Shown: positions 1-8,226 of the stretch, piece after piece
How positions within the stretch are numbered: the stretch's first letter is position 1
Layout: the number at the start of each line of letters is the position of its first letter
Assembly (NCBI GenBank): GCA_964415195.1
Contig: CAYPYD010000007.1
Location: forward strand, 1-64,000
DNA: 64,000 bases
Origin: WTXA01 sp964415195
GTDB taxonomy: Bacteria > Bacillota > TC1
Direction: 5' to 3'
Translations under genes and position numbers: made by a program
Notes under the pieces: model-generated
The model's database searches: none
What the model saw: the letters and a program-made list of their open reading frames with translations, nothing else
Told to the model about the DNA's origin: nothing

Positions 1-204
1 ATGGAAGGTAAACTTATTAGAATGAGTGTTATCAGCATTTCTGTAATTGGTAGAGTGACTCAAGGTGTCAAGGTTATGAATTTACCTGATACTGATAAAA
101 TTGTCGCAATTGGTAAAGCACTAACAGAAGAAGACGGTGATGATATTAGTGATATTGAGGTTGTTGATACTATTGCTAAAGATGGGGAAGAAGGACTGGT
201 TTAA
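1..204 (+). CDS. gyrA: DNA gyrase subunit A, C-terminal end (partial)
   Basis: The reading frame is open from the first base and ends at TAA 202-204, so only the last 67 or so codons are present. The residues ISVIGRVTQGVKVMNL match the last blade of the GyrA C-terminal beta-pinwheel, which wraps DNA for negative supercoiling, followed by the usual acidic tail (EEDGDD). Its stop overlaps the serS start by one base (TAATG), so the two are probably translationally coupled. GyrA followed by serS is a common origin-proximal order in clostridia. Identification is firm although only the end is visible. Confidence 0.93.
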   Translation: MEGKLIRMSVISISVIGRVTQGVKVMNLPDTDKIVAIGKALTEEDGDDISDIEVVDTIAKDGEEGLV

Positions 205-1466
205 TGTTAGATATTAGATTGATATTAGAAGATAGATTGAAAGTAGAGGAGAATCTTGCCCGTAGGGGTAAGAGGATCGATTTAAGTAATATTGTGGCCT
301 TGGAAGAGGAAAGAAAAGCTAAACTACAGATTACTGAAGAGAAAAAAAGTGTCAGGAATCAAGTTTCTAAGGATATTGGTAGACGTAAGGCTAATGGAGA
401 AAATCCTGAGGCTATTATGGAAGAGATGCGTTTACTAGGTGATGAGATTTCTGAGCTTGATGTTCTAATTAGGGATATTGAAGTAAAGCTAAGAGATGAG
501 TTATCCAAACTGCCAAATCTTGTAGATGAGTCTATTCCTGTTGGAGCAGATGAGTCAGCCAATGTTGAAGTTAAAAGAGTTGGTGAAATTCCAACTTTCA
601 ACTTTTCACCAAAGGATCATCAGGATTTAGGTGTTGCTCTTGATATTATGGATTTTGAGAGGGGAAATAAGGTTACTGGTCCAAAGTTTGTCTTTATGAA
701 GGGTCTTGGTGCACGTTTAGAGCGGGCTTTAATGAATTTTATGCTTGATTATCATGGAAGTCGTGGTTTCAAGGAAGTTTTTAGTCCTTTTGTGGCTAAT
801 GAAGATAGTTTTTATGGCACTGGTCAACTGCCTAAGTTTGGGGAGGATATGTATAGGATAGAGGATTATGGTTTCTTTCTTATACCGACAGCTGAGGTTC
901 CTTTAACCAATATGTATAGGGATGAGATTATTAAAGAACAGGACTTGCCTATTAAGCTTTGTGGTTTTACTCCATGTTTTAGATCAGAAGCCGGGTCAGC
1001 CGGTAGGGATACTAAGGGTCTTATCAGGATGCATCAGTTTAGCAAGGTTGAAATGGTGCAGTTTGTGAAGCCTGAAAATGGTGAGGCTGCCTTGGAGGAA
1101 CTAGTGGAAAGTGCTGGTGGTATTTTATCTGCATTGGGACTTGCGTATAGGGTGGTTGTGTTGTCTACAGGTGATATTGGTTTTGGTGCTGCTAAGACTT
1201 ATGACTTGGAGGTTTATCTTCCTAGTTATGATGGCTATAAGGAGATTAGTTCTTGTAGTTTGTATACTGATTTTCAAAGTAGAAGGTCAAAAATAAGATA
1301 TAGAAGTGAAAGTGGCAAGAATCAACTGGTGTATACTTTGAATGGTTCTGGTCTGGCTATTGGTCGGACTATTGCTGCTATTGTAGAAAATTATCAGCAG
1401 TCGGATGGTACTGTTAGGGTTCCTGAGGCTTTGGTCCCTTATTTGGGTGTTGATATTATAAGATAG
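204..1466 (+). CDS. serS: Seryl-tRNA synthetase
   Basis: A 420-residue class II aminoacyl-tRNA synthetase that charges tRNA-Ser with serine in the cytoplasm. The N-terminal 100 or so residues form the charged antiparallel coiled-coil arm that contacts the long variable arm of tRNA-Ser. Motif 2 is seen as FRSEAGSAGRDTKGLIRMHQF and motif 3 as SGLAIGRTIAAIVENYQ. Length is normal for the family. The start overlaps the gyrA stop. Its substrate tRNA-Ser(GGA) lies directly downstream, 22 bases after the stop, so enzyme and tRNA may share a transcript. Confidence 0.97.
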   Translation: MLDIRLILEDRLKVEENLARRGKRIDLSNIVALEEERKAKLQITEEKKSVRNQVSKDIGRRKANGENPEAIMEEMRLLGDEISELDVLIRDIEVKLRDELSKLPNLVDESIPVGADESANVEVKRVGEIPTFNFSPKDHQDLGVALDIMDFERGNKVTGPKFVFMKGLGARLERALMNFMLDYHGSRGFKEVFSPFVANEDSFYGTGQLPKFGEDMYRIEDYGFFLIPTAEVPLTNMYRDEIIKEQDLPIKLCGFTPCFRSEAGSAGRDTKGLIRMHQFSKVEMVQFVKPENGEAALEELVESAGGILSALGLAYRVVVLSTGDIGFGAAKTYDLEVYLPSYDGYKEISSCSLYTDFQSRRSKIRYRSESGKNQLVYTLNGSGLAIGRTIAAIVENYQQSDGTVRVPEALVPYLGVDIIR

Positions 1467-1488
1467 TTAAGATAAAATAGAGGGACGT

Positions 1489-1583
1489 GGAGAAGTGGCT
1501 GAGTGGCTGATGGCGTTCGCCTGGAAAGCGGATATAGGGTGTTAAAAGCTCTATCGAGGGTTCGAATCCCTCCTTCTCCGCCA
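1489..1583 (+). tRNA. tRNA-Ser(GGA)
   Basis: The acceptor arm GGAGAAG (1489-1495) pairs with CTTCTCC (1573-1579), followed by discriminator G and an encoded CCA (1581-1583). The anticodon loop CTGGAAA gives anticodon GGA. A long variable arm (around TATAGGGTGTTAAAAGCTCTATC) and the GGTTCGAATCC T-arm mark a class II tRNA-Ser. It sits just after serS. Confidence 0.97.
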
Positions 1584-1856
1584 TGGCTGTACTAGATGGG
1601 GAACTAGCGGTTCCTTGTAACTCCAAATCCGCTATAGGGAGATCGAATACCTGCTTTGAGGGACTCGCAAAGAGAGATTTTGTTTAAAGAAGTGGTGTTG
1701 ATACTTGAGCTTTTTGAAGCTGTAGCCCATGAATCCTGTCAGGACCGGAAGGTAGCAGCAGTAAGTGGTGTCTGTGGTCTGTCGAAGATTACTTAAGTGG
1801 AGCTAACCTTTACGCATATTTCTAGTTGTTGGTTTCGAGGGTGGGGTACAGTCAAC
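1584..1856 (+). ncRNA. ffs: Signal recognition particle RNA, long (6S/scRNA) type
   Basis: The RNA scaffold of the signal recognition particle, which binds Ffh and targets membrane and secreted proteins. The conserved domain IV is plain at about 1728-1772: CAGGACCGGAAGGTAGCAGCA with the GGAA tetraloop. The 5' part (CTAGATGGGGAACTAGCGG...) is the Alu-like domain found in Bacillus and Clostridium. The ends TGGCTGTAC (1584-1592) and GTACAGTCA (1846-1854) pair, which sets the boundaries; a T-tract follows at 1858-1863. It begins at the base after the tRNA-Ser CCA, so the two must be separated by processing. Confidence 0.93.
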
Positions 1857-1878
1857 TATTTTTAATAGGGGGTAGATT

Positions 1879-2196
1879 ATGGAAGAAGAGAATTTGACCC
1901 AAGGTGAAAAGATAGTAGCCGGGCTTTCATATATTATATTTTTCTTGCCTTATGTAAATGGCAATAAGAAGGAATTCAATAGGTTTCATGCAAATCAGGG
2001 TTTGTTGTTGCTTTTTGTTATTATGATTTCTAATGCAGTGAACATAGTTGTTAGTTATTTTCCAATTTTATATTGGGTAAGTATTTTCCTTTTCACTGTT
2101 TTTATAGTTTTTCTCTTTGCATACGGAGTGCTTAGTGCTTCAGCTGGTGAGATGAATGAGTTTCCTTTTATTGGAAAGATTAAGTTTCTTAAATAG
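1879..2196 (+). CDS. Small DUF4870-like membrane protein
   Basis: A 105-residue protein with an N-terminal hydrophobic stretch, then a conserved-looking NRFHANQG motif and two more hydrophobic segments (about 40-58 and 65-90), ending in a short charged tail. The F-HA-QG motif followed by membrane helices is characteristic of DUF4870 / Tic20-like small membrane proteins, whose function is not established. A paralogue lies at 24873-25199. A good Shine-Dalgarno (TAGGGGG) precedes the ATG, and a strong terminator follows, so it may be its own unit or the end of the serS-SRP transcript. Confidence 0.75.
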   Translation: MEEENLTQGEKIVAGLSYIIFFLPYVNGNKKEFNRFHANQGLLLLFVIMISNAVNIVVSYFPILYWVSIFLFTVFIVFLFAYGVLSASAGEMNEFPFIGKIKFLK

Positions 2197-2204
2197 AGAT
2201 AATG

Positions 2205-2232
2205 AAGAACCATTACAATGGTTCTTTTTTTA
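2205..2232 (+). terminator. Rho-independent terminator
   Basis: AAGAACCATT (2205-2214) and AATGGTTCTT (2217-2226) form a perfect hairpin followed by a run of T. Confidence 0.9.
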
Positions 2233-2328
2233 TTTCATCTAATATTCAGTTAGTAATCAGTCATACAACATATTAATGTTATATGTTATAGTTATAGTAA
2301 TGTATGTGAGTTTTAAGAGGTGAAGAGT

Positions 2329-3015
2329 ATGGCAAGAATATTAATATGTGATGATGAGGCTGGTTTAAGAGCTGTTATAAAAAGGTATGCTGTTTTTGAG
2401 GGTTATGAGGTTAGTGAAGCAAGTAATGGAATGGAGGCTGTAGAGATTTGTCGTAAGGAAAGCTTTGATATTATCATTATGGATATAATGATGCCTGAGC
2501 TAGATGGGTTTTCTGCAGTGAAGGAGATTAGGAAGACTAGTAAGACGCCAATAATTATGTTGTCTGCTAGAGGTGAAGAGTATGACAAGGTATTAGGCTT
2601 TGAACTAGGTATTGATGATTATGTGGTTAAGCCATTTTCTTCTAAGGAGATAATGCTACGTATTCAAGCTATTCTTAGAAGAACTAGTGGTAGAGAAATA
2701 AATGAGATTGGTGAAGAAAGTCATTTTGTTTTTCATAAAGAGGGACTTTTTGTTGATATGACGGCTTATAAGGTCTTTGTAGATGATGTTGAAGCTAAGT
2801 TGTCTCCTAAGGAGTATGAGATTCTTTTCTTTTTGATTAGGCATAAGAATATTGCTATACCACGTGAGAAGTTGTTGACTGAGGTTTGGGGTTATGACTA
2901 TTTTGGTGATGATAGGACTCTTGATACTCATATGAAGCTTTTAAGGAAATCACTTGGTGTTTATGGAGAGTTTATTAAAACCTTGCGTGGTCTTGGTTAT
3001 AGATTTGAGGGATAG
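2329..3015 (+). CDS. OmpR-family two-component response regulator
   Basis: A 228-residue transcription regulator activated by phosphorylation. The receiver domain (1-118) has the acidic pair DD at 8-9, phospho-acceptor Asp52 (IIIMDIMMPELDG), Ser/Thr switch in MLSA and Lys101 in the VVKPF motif. The C-terminal half is a winged-helix DNA-binding domain ending GFIKTLRGLGYRF-like, as in PhoB/OmpR. The ATG at 2329 is preferred over an in-frame GTG at 2320 because that GTG is part of the AGAGGTGA ribosome binding site. The histidine kinase gene starts two bases after its stop, so the pair forms one operon. The signal is unknown. Confidence 0.93.
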   Translation: MARILICDDEAGLRAVIKRYAVFEGYEVSEASNGMEAVEICRKESFDIIIMDIMMPELDGFSAVKEIRKTSKTPIIMLSARGEEYDKVLGFELGIDDYVVKPFSSKEIMLRIQAILRRTSGREINEIGEESHFVFHKEGLFVDMTAYKVFVDDVEAKLSPKEYEILFFLIRHKNIAIPREKLLTEVWGYDYFGDDRTLDTHMKLLRKSLGVYGEFIKTLRGLGYRFEG

Positions 3016-3017
3016 TT

Positions 3018-4349
3018 ATGAAGAATTTTAGCAATAAAATCAAACTTAAATGGAGGGTATTTGGTTACCTTCTTGGTTTTTCTGCATTGTTGCTTGTTGT
3101 TTTATGGCTTTTTCAAACTATTTTCTTGAATGATATGTATCGAATTACAAGAATGTGGGAAATGGAGAAGGCTGTTGCTGAAGTTAGGGAGAATATTGAT
3201 AGTTCTGATCTTGACGAGGTAATTGTTGAACTTTACCAGGAAAAGGAAATTTACATAACGGCTAGTCATGAATTTTCTCCTCCTCAAAGGATGGAGGTTA
3301 TGAGTTCTGCCAGACATCGTATGGAAACATTGACCAAGGAGTATACATTCACATTGGAAAATGGAGAAAAGATATCTTTGACTTTTTATGCTATCATTAC
3401 TCCTGTTAATGCTACAGTTTCTACATTGCAGTTTCAATTAGTCTTGATTACTTTATTTATGGTTATCTTGTCTGTTGGATTGGCAGTTATTTTGTCACGT
3501 AAGATTTCTCAACCAATTGAACGTATTAATGCTAGTGCTAAGAATCTGGCTAAGGGTGATTATGAGACTAGTTTTGCTGGTGAGGGTTATTTGGAGATTA
3601 ATGAGTTGTCAGATACTTTGAATCATACTGCTTTGGAGTTGTCTAAGGTGGAGAAGCTTCGTCGTGAGTTGATTGCTCATATTTCTCATGATTTGCGTAC
3701 TCCTCTTAGTTTGATTTATAGTTATGCTGAGATGATGCATGATTTTCCTGAGGAGATTACTGGTGAGCAGACTAAGGTTATTATGGATGAGACTAGTAGG
3801 TTGTCTTCATTGGTGGATGATGTGCTTGATATTTCCAGGTTTGAGTCTGGTGTTCCTTTGTTGAATATTAGTAGGTTTAATTTAACTAGTACTTTAAAGG
3901 GTGCTGTTGACCGGGTTAGTGAATTGGTTAAGGTTGATGGGTTTTTGTTGAATTTTGTTAGTAATGGGGATGTTTTTATTAGTGCTGATGAGTTAAAGGT
4001 AACTCAGGCTTTCTATAACCTTCTTATTAATGCGATTAATTATACTGGTGATGATAAGGTTGTGACTGTTACTCAGACTGCTTTTATTGATAAGGTTAGG
4101 ATTGAGGTTAAGGATTCTGGTGAGGGTGTTGATCCTTTGCATTTACCATATATCTGGGAGCGTTATTATAAGGTGGATAAGAATCATAAGCGTCCTATTA
4201 CTGGTACTGGTCTTGGTTTATCTATTGTGAAGAAGATTGTGGAGTCTCATGGTGGTCAGTGTGGAGTTGATTCTGTTGTTGGAGAGGGTAGTACTTTCTG
4301 GTTTGAATTGAAGCTTAATGTTGATGAGGGAAAGACTGAGAAAGTATAG
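3018..4349 (+). CDS. Membrane sensor histidine kinase
   Basis: A 443-residue HisKA-type kinase, partner of the upstream regulator. Two membrane helices (about 14-36 and 139-160) flank an extracytoplasmic sensor of about 100 residues. A HAMP linker follows (about 160-212). The H-box has the phospho-acceptor His224 in HISHDLRTPLS. The ATPase domain shows the N box (NLLINAINYTGD), G1 (DSGEGVD) and G2 (GTGLGLSIVKKI). All catalytic boxes are intact. The second half of the gene is strikingly G+T-rich on the coding strand. Confidence 0.93.
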   Translation: MKNFSNKIKLKWRVFGYLLGFSALLLVVLWLFQTIFLNDMYRITRMWEMEKAVAEVRENIDSSDLDEVIVELYQEKEIYITASHEFSPPQRMEVMSSARHRMETLTKEYTFTLENGEKISLTFYAIITPVNATVSTLQFQLVLITLFMVILSVGLAVILSRKISQPIERINASAKNLAKGDYETSFAGEGYLEINELSDTLNHTALELSKVEKLRRELIAHISHDLRTPLSLIYSYAEMMHDFPEEITGEQTKVIMDETSRLSSLVDDVLDISRFESGVPLLNISRFNLTSTLKGAVDRVSELVKVDGFLLNFVSNGDVFISADELKVTQAFYNLLINAINYTGDDKVVTVTQTAFIDKVRIEVKDSGEGVDPLHLPYIWERYYKVDKNHKRPITGTGLGLSIVKKIVESHGGQCGVDSVVGEGSTFWFELKLNVDEGKTEKV

Positions 4350-4386
4350 ATATATTTGAATAATCATATTAATGATATAAAGTAGA

Positions 4387-4420
4387 AGAAGAAGCATTTT
4401 TAATGCTTCTTCTTTTTATT
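4387..4420. terminator. Terminator between convergent units
   Basis: AGAAGAAGCATT (4387-4398) pairs with AATGCTTCTTCT (4402-4413), followed by TTTTATTT. It ends the kinase transcript; the A-rich upstream flank may let it also serve the leftward operon. Confidence 0.85.
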
Positions 4421-4446
4421 TGTATATATATATATCAATTTATCAA

Positions 4447-4881
4447 TTAATCTATATTTTTAACCATCAAAATATGTGGACAATCACCATCAAGATAGCT
4501 TTTCCCAATAGCACGATAACCATGCTTTTCATAGAAGCCCTGCACTCTACACTGGGCAGAGAGTTCAATAGATGTAGCACCACAATGGGTAGCTTTTTCC
4601 TCAAGTGAAGTTAAGACAATACTACCTAAACTGAGATTCCGATAATCTGAAAGAACAGCCAATCTACCAACAATATAAATACTATCAAAAGGATTCTTTT
4701 GATACAAACGCCCTGTTGCAACAGGCTTCCCTTCTATATATAGAAGAAGATGAAATGAAATATTATCAATAGCAACATCATCAAACTCATCTTTAAAACC
4801 TTGCTCTTCTACAAAAACAATCTCCCTAATAGAACGAAGATCATCATTTAGTTGTGTGAAAAATTGTTTCTCTATGTTCAT
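4447..4881 (-). CDS. GNAT-family N-acetyltransferase
   Basis: A 144-residue acetyltransferase of the GNAT fold, which transfers acetyl from acetyl-CoA to an amine. The central strands with GRLAVLSDYRNLSLGS form the acetyl-CoA pyrophosphate loop, and the C-terminal GFYEKHGYRAIG is the typical motif B ending. The N-terminal IREIVFVEEQGFKDEFD resembles the ElaA/YjcF subgroup. The substrate cannot be told. It is the last gene of a leftward operon, ten bases after the aminopeptidase gene, with an AGGA ribosome binding site. Confidence 0.85.
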   Translation of the reverse strand: MNIEKQFFTQLNDDLRSIREIVFVEEQGFKDEFDDVAIDNISFHLLLYIEGKPVATGRLYQKNPFDSIYIVGRLAVLSDYRNLSLGSIVLTSLEEKATHCGATSIELSAQCRVQGFYEKHGYRAIGKSYLDGDCPHILMVKNID

Positions 4882-4891
4882 CTTATTATCC

Positions 4892-6328
4892 TCATGCTAT
4901 AGAATTCTTAATCAATTTATACAATAACCTGGTACCATAACCAGTAGCACCCTTGCTGAAATAACCATCAGACTCTTCAGTCCAGGAAGGACCAGCAATA
5001 TCAATATGCAACCATGGGGTATCACCAACTACTGAACCAAGAAAAAGCCCAGCAGTAATAGTACCAGCAAAACGACCACCACTATTATTTAAATCAGCGT
5101 AGGGAGTCTCAATCAACTTCTTAAAATCCTCATCATGAGGCAATTCCCAAACTCGCTCACCAGTATCATTGGCAGCAGTCTTTAACTCACACATAAACTC
5201 ATCATTATTCGTAATAACTGCTGCAATCTTTTGACCAAGTGCCACCTCAGCAGCACCAGTCAAAGTAGCCATATCCACAACCTTATCAACATTCTTTTCT
5301 GTCAGGATATAGTCTAAGGCATCAATCAAGGTTAGACGACCCTCTGCATCAGTATTAGTTATAAAAATTGACTTACCACTTCTTGAAGTAACAATATCAT
5401 TTGGTCTATAACTATTGGCAGAAACCGAATTATCACAAGCTGCAACCACAGCTACAACATTAACTTTTAGTTTCCTTGAAGCGATAGCTCCCATGGCAGC
5501 TATTACACTAGCAGCACCACTCATATCACCTTGCATTGATAACATACTATTAGCAGGTTTTATTGATAAACCACCAGAATCAAAAGTAATTCCCTTACCA
5601 ACAAGACCAATAATTTCTCCACCAGCTTTGCCCATATATTCCATAACAATTAAGCGTGGTTCATAATGGGAGCCTTGAGCAACTGCCAGGAAAGCATTCA
5701 TTCTTAAGCCTTTTATTGCTGCTTTATCGTAAATGTTGACCTTAAAGCCTGAACTTTCACCAAGAGATTTAGCACTTATAGCTAAAGTCTCCGGAGTCAC
5801 AATATCTCCAGGTTCATTGGCTAGTTCTCTTGAAAGAATAGTCATCTCGCCAAGGAGTATTCCTTCTTCTATGTTAGTTTGGTATTGATCTAGACCTTGG
5901 CCATTACCAACAAGAATAAAATCTTCTATCATTGTATCTTTTTTCTTTGATTGATACTTATTAAAGCTATATTGGCTCAAGATTATTGCTGTTGCAATGT
6001 TTTCTAGTGCATCTCCATTAATTAGTGGAGTTGGTAATATTATTCCAACACTGTTTTCCTTAAGGGTAACAGCTTTCTTGCAGGCGTTGGCAATACCGCT
6101 TCTTAATACTTCCATATCCATACTATCACCTAGTCCCACAAATATATGGTGTTTTAGTTCATTGCCTAGGTGGGTGGTAATATGGTGCAGAGTATTTTTT
6201 TCTCCCTTGAAGAGGTCCTTGTTTATTAGGGTGTTTAGAATATTTTGGACATCATCTACTGCTAGTTCATTTTTGAATAGGGGATAGATGTTGATGTTTC
6301 CTTCGTAGTTGTTTTGTAGTTTAATCAT
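4892..6328 (-). CDS. pepA: M17 family leucyl aminopeptidase
   Basis: A 478-residue cytosolic metallo-aminopeptidase that removes N-terminal residues from peptides. The C-terminal catalytic domain has the two-metal site: GLVGKGITFDSGG, MQGDMSGAA, and the family signature NTDAEGRL, with MATLTGAA following. The N-terminal P-loop-like domain is more divergent. The start overlaps the patB-like gene by 8 bases and has AAAGGAG seven bases upstream, so it is coupled to it. The base composition of the top strand changes from A+C-rich to G+T-rich within this gene near 5.9 kb. Confidence 0.94.
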   Translation of the reverse strand: MIKLQNNYEGNINIYPLFKNELAVDDVQNILNTLINKDLFKGEKNTLHHITTHLGNELKHHIFVGLGDSMDMEVLRSGIANACKKAVTLKENSVGIILPTPLINGDALENIATAIILSQYSFNKYQSKKKDTMIEDFILVGNGQGLDQYQTNIEEGILLGEMTILSRELANEPGDIVTPETLAISAKSLGESSGFKVNIYDKAAIKGLRMNAFLAVAQGSHYEPRLIVMEYMGKAGGEIIGLVGKGITFDSGGLSIKPANSMLSMQGDMSGAASVIAAMGAIASRKLKVNVVAVVAACDNSVSANSYRPNDIVTSRSGKSIFITNTDAEGRLTLIDALDYILTEKNVDKVVDMATLTGAAEVALGQKIAAVITNNDEFMCELKTAANDTGERVWELPHDEDFKKLIETPYADLNNSGGRFAGTITAGLFLGSVVGDTPWLHIDIAGPSWTEESDGYFSKGATGYGTRLLYKLIKNSIA

Positions 6329-7478
6329 GAGATATCTCCTTTATGGCTTTTGTTATTCTGTTCAGACCTTCGGTTAGAATACTTCTTGGGCAACCAATAT
6401 TTAGTCTGAGGTAACCATGTCCTTCTTCTCCGAATATGAGACCGTCTACTAGCATTACATTATTCTTTATTAGTGTTTGATGAATATGTGTGTGATCTCC
6501 ATATTCACTAAAGTCCAGCCACATTAGGAAGGTACCTTCCGGTTTACTTACTTTTACGTCTGGGAGGTTTTCTTTTAGGTAGGAGATGGTATAGTCTCTG
6601 TTTTCTTCTAAATAGATAACTAAGTCATCAAGCCATGGGTCACAGTCAGTATAGGCAGCTTCTAAGGCAATGACACCAAAGGCGTTGCCTTCGTGTAAGC
6701 CTAGGGCTCTTAGTTTATTGTAGAAACTGTAGCGTAGTTTTTCATCTGGGATTATGGCTACTGAGGTACTTAGTCCTGGTATATTGAAGGTTTTGCTTGG
6801 GGCTATCATGGTTATGGAGTTTGCCTTTGCGTATTCGTTAATGGTACTTATTGTTAGGTGTTTGTTTCCTTTGTAGATGATATCGCTGTGGATTTCATCT
6901 GATATTATGAGGACTGAGTATTTTTCTGTTAGTGCAACTATTTGTTCCATTTCTTCTTTGGTATATACTCTTCCTGTTGGGTTGTGGGGGTTGCATAGCA
7001 GGATGGCTTTGGCTGTTTTCATGCCTTGTTCCAGGTTTTCAAAGTCTATCGTGTATCTGCCATTTGTTAATTTTAGTGGGTTTTTTATTAGTTTTCTACC
7101 ATTTTTTTCTATTACTCTATAGAAGGGGGTGTAGACTGGGGTTTGTATTATGATGCTGTCTCCTTCTTTGGTCCAGGCGTCTATGGCAATGCCTACTCCT
7201 ACCATTACTCCTGGGGTGATGAAGATCCATTTTTTTTGTAGTTCTAGTTGGTATCTTCTTTGGCAGAAGTTGGTGATGGAGTTATAGAAGGCTTGGTCTA
7301 GTATTGTGTAGCCTAGTATAGGATGGGCAGCTCTTTCTATGATTGCTTCCATTATTGGTGGTGCTGTCTGGAAGTCTGTGTCGGCTACTGTGAAGGGTAG
7401 TGTTTCTCTATTGTCTAGGGTGTCCCATTTTTCTGATTTTGTGTTTTGTCTATTTTGGATTATATTAAAATCGTACAT
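6321..7478 (-). CDS. patB: PatB/MalY-type PLP aminotransferase (C-S lyase)
   Basis: A 385-residue fold-type I pyridoxal-phosphate enzyme. The PLP-binding Lys lies in IAPSKTFNIPGL; NPHNPTGRVYT and ISDEIHSDI give the cofactor-contact Asn and Asp. The N-terminal FTVADTDFQTAP is typical of the PatB/MalY subgroup, many of which are cystathionine beta-lyases that split C-S bonds. The exact substrate is not readable. It is the first gene of the leftward operon patB-pepA-GNAT, a setting that suits peptide and sulfur amino-acid breakdown. It is divergent from the first plsC-like gene. Confidence 0.9.
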   Translation of the reverse strand: MYDFNIIQNRQNTKSEKWDTLDNRETLPFTVADTDFQTAPPIMEAIIERAAHPILGYTILDQAFYNSITNFCQRRYQLELQKKWIFITPGVMVGVGIAIDAWTKEGDSIIIQTPVYTPFYRVIEKNGRKLIKNPLKLTNGRYTIDFENLEQGMKTAKAILLCNPHNPTGRVYTKEEMEQIVALTEKYSVLIISDEIHSDIIYKGNKHLTISTINEYAKANSITMIAPSKTFNIPGLSTSVAIIPDEKLRYSFYNKLRALGLHEGNAFGVIALEAAYTDCDPWLDDLVIYLEENRDYTISYLKENLPDVKVSKPEGTFLMWLDFSEYGDHTHIHQTLIKNNVMLVDGLIFGEEGHGYLRLNIGCPRSILTEGLNRITKAIKEISHD

Positions 7479-7538
7479 TGTGTTTCCTGCTCTTTCTTTA
7501 AATGTTTCCTTGTTTACTTTTGGTTTTTTTCTTATCTA

Positions 7539-7588
7539 CAAATTATATCAAAGAAATAGGTTATTTAGAATTTTTTTGATATAATTTG
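7539..7588. promoter_or_regulatory. Inverted repeat in the divergent patB/plsC promoter region
   Basis: CAAATTATATCAAA (7539-7552) and TTTGATATAATTTG (7575-7588) are a perfect 14-base inverted repeat 22 bases apart. Each arm contains a TATAAT-like -10 (7580-7585 rightward, 7547-7542 leftward), so the two divergent promoters are mirror images; -35 boxes are weak on both sides. Confidence 0.6.
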
Positions 7589-7604
7589 ATTTGAGGTGAT
7601 TTTT

Positions 7605-8177
7605 ATGTTCTATAGTTTTATTTGGTATTTGTGTCATGTGATAGCTTTTGTTCTTGGGGGGATTTCTTTTAAGAATAGGGAGAATATACCTTTAGAGGGT
7701 TCTTTTATTTGTGCTGGTAATCATAGGAGTAGTATTGATCCTTTTTTGATTGGTCTTGGTATGAGGAGGCAGATGGCTTTTGTGGCTAAGGATTCTTTGT
7801 TTAGGATTCCGGTTATTAAGAATTTGTTGTTGTGGGTTAATGCGAATCCTATTGATAGGAGTGGTAGTCCTAAGTTGGTTATATCTAAGACTGTGGAGAT
7901 TTTAAGGGGTGGTAAGCCTATTGCTATATTTCCTGAGGGTACTAGGAATAAGGGGGTTGAGTCTTTGATGGATTTTAAGAAGGGTGCTGCTCTTCTTGCT
8001 ATTGAGGCTGGTGTTCCTATTGTGCCGGTTGGTATTAAGAATTCTAGTAGGACCTTTGGTCGGAAGACTGTTATTTATGGTAAGCCTATTATGCCACCAG
8101 TGGGTAATGATAAGTTGAGTAGGGATGCTTTGACTAAGACTCTTTATGATGAGATTTTGAAGTTGTTGGTTGATTAG
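7605..8177 (+). CDS. plsC: 1-acyl-sn-glycerol-3-phosphate acyltransferase (first of two)
   Basis: A 190-residue membrane-associated acyltransferase that makes phosphatidic acid from lysophosphatidic acid and acyl-ACP or acyl-CoA. It has the catalytic NHRSSIDP (NHxxxxD) motif, FVAKDSLF, the FPEGTRN glycerolphosphate-binding motif and VPIVPVGI. One N-terminal hydrophobic helix anchors it. The ATG at 7605 is favoured over the in-frame GTG at 7596, which lies within the GAGGTGA ribosome binding site. A close paralogue follows 49 bases downstream. Confidence 0.92.
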   Translation: MFYSFIWYLCHVIAFVLGGISFKNRENIPLEGSFICAGNHRSSIDPFLIGLGMRRQMAFVAKDSLFRIPVIKNLLLWVNANPIDRSGSPKLVISKTVEILRGGKPIAIFPEGTRNKGVESLMDFKKGAALLAIEAGVPIVPVGIKNSSRTFGRKTVIYGKPIMPPVGNDKLSRDALTKTLYDEILKLLVD

Positions 8178-8226
8178 TAGTTAGTTAAGTAGTTAATTAG
8201 TTGATTGTAGATAGATTGGAGTTCTT

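Noticed and set aside
1879..2196. Special meaning of the DUF4870 paralogue pair (1879 and 24873)
   Set aside because: Two copies of this small family in one genome are ordinary and the loci share no other feature.
3102..3437. Long open frames antisense to the histidine kinase, and similar ones opposite dinB, rlmD and the ABC ATPase
   Set aside because: They mirror strongly biased codon use of the sense genes, lack ribosome binding sites and show no protein-like composition.
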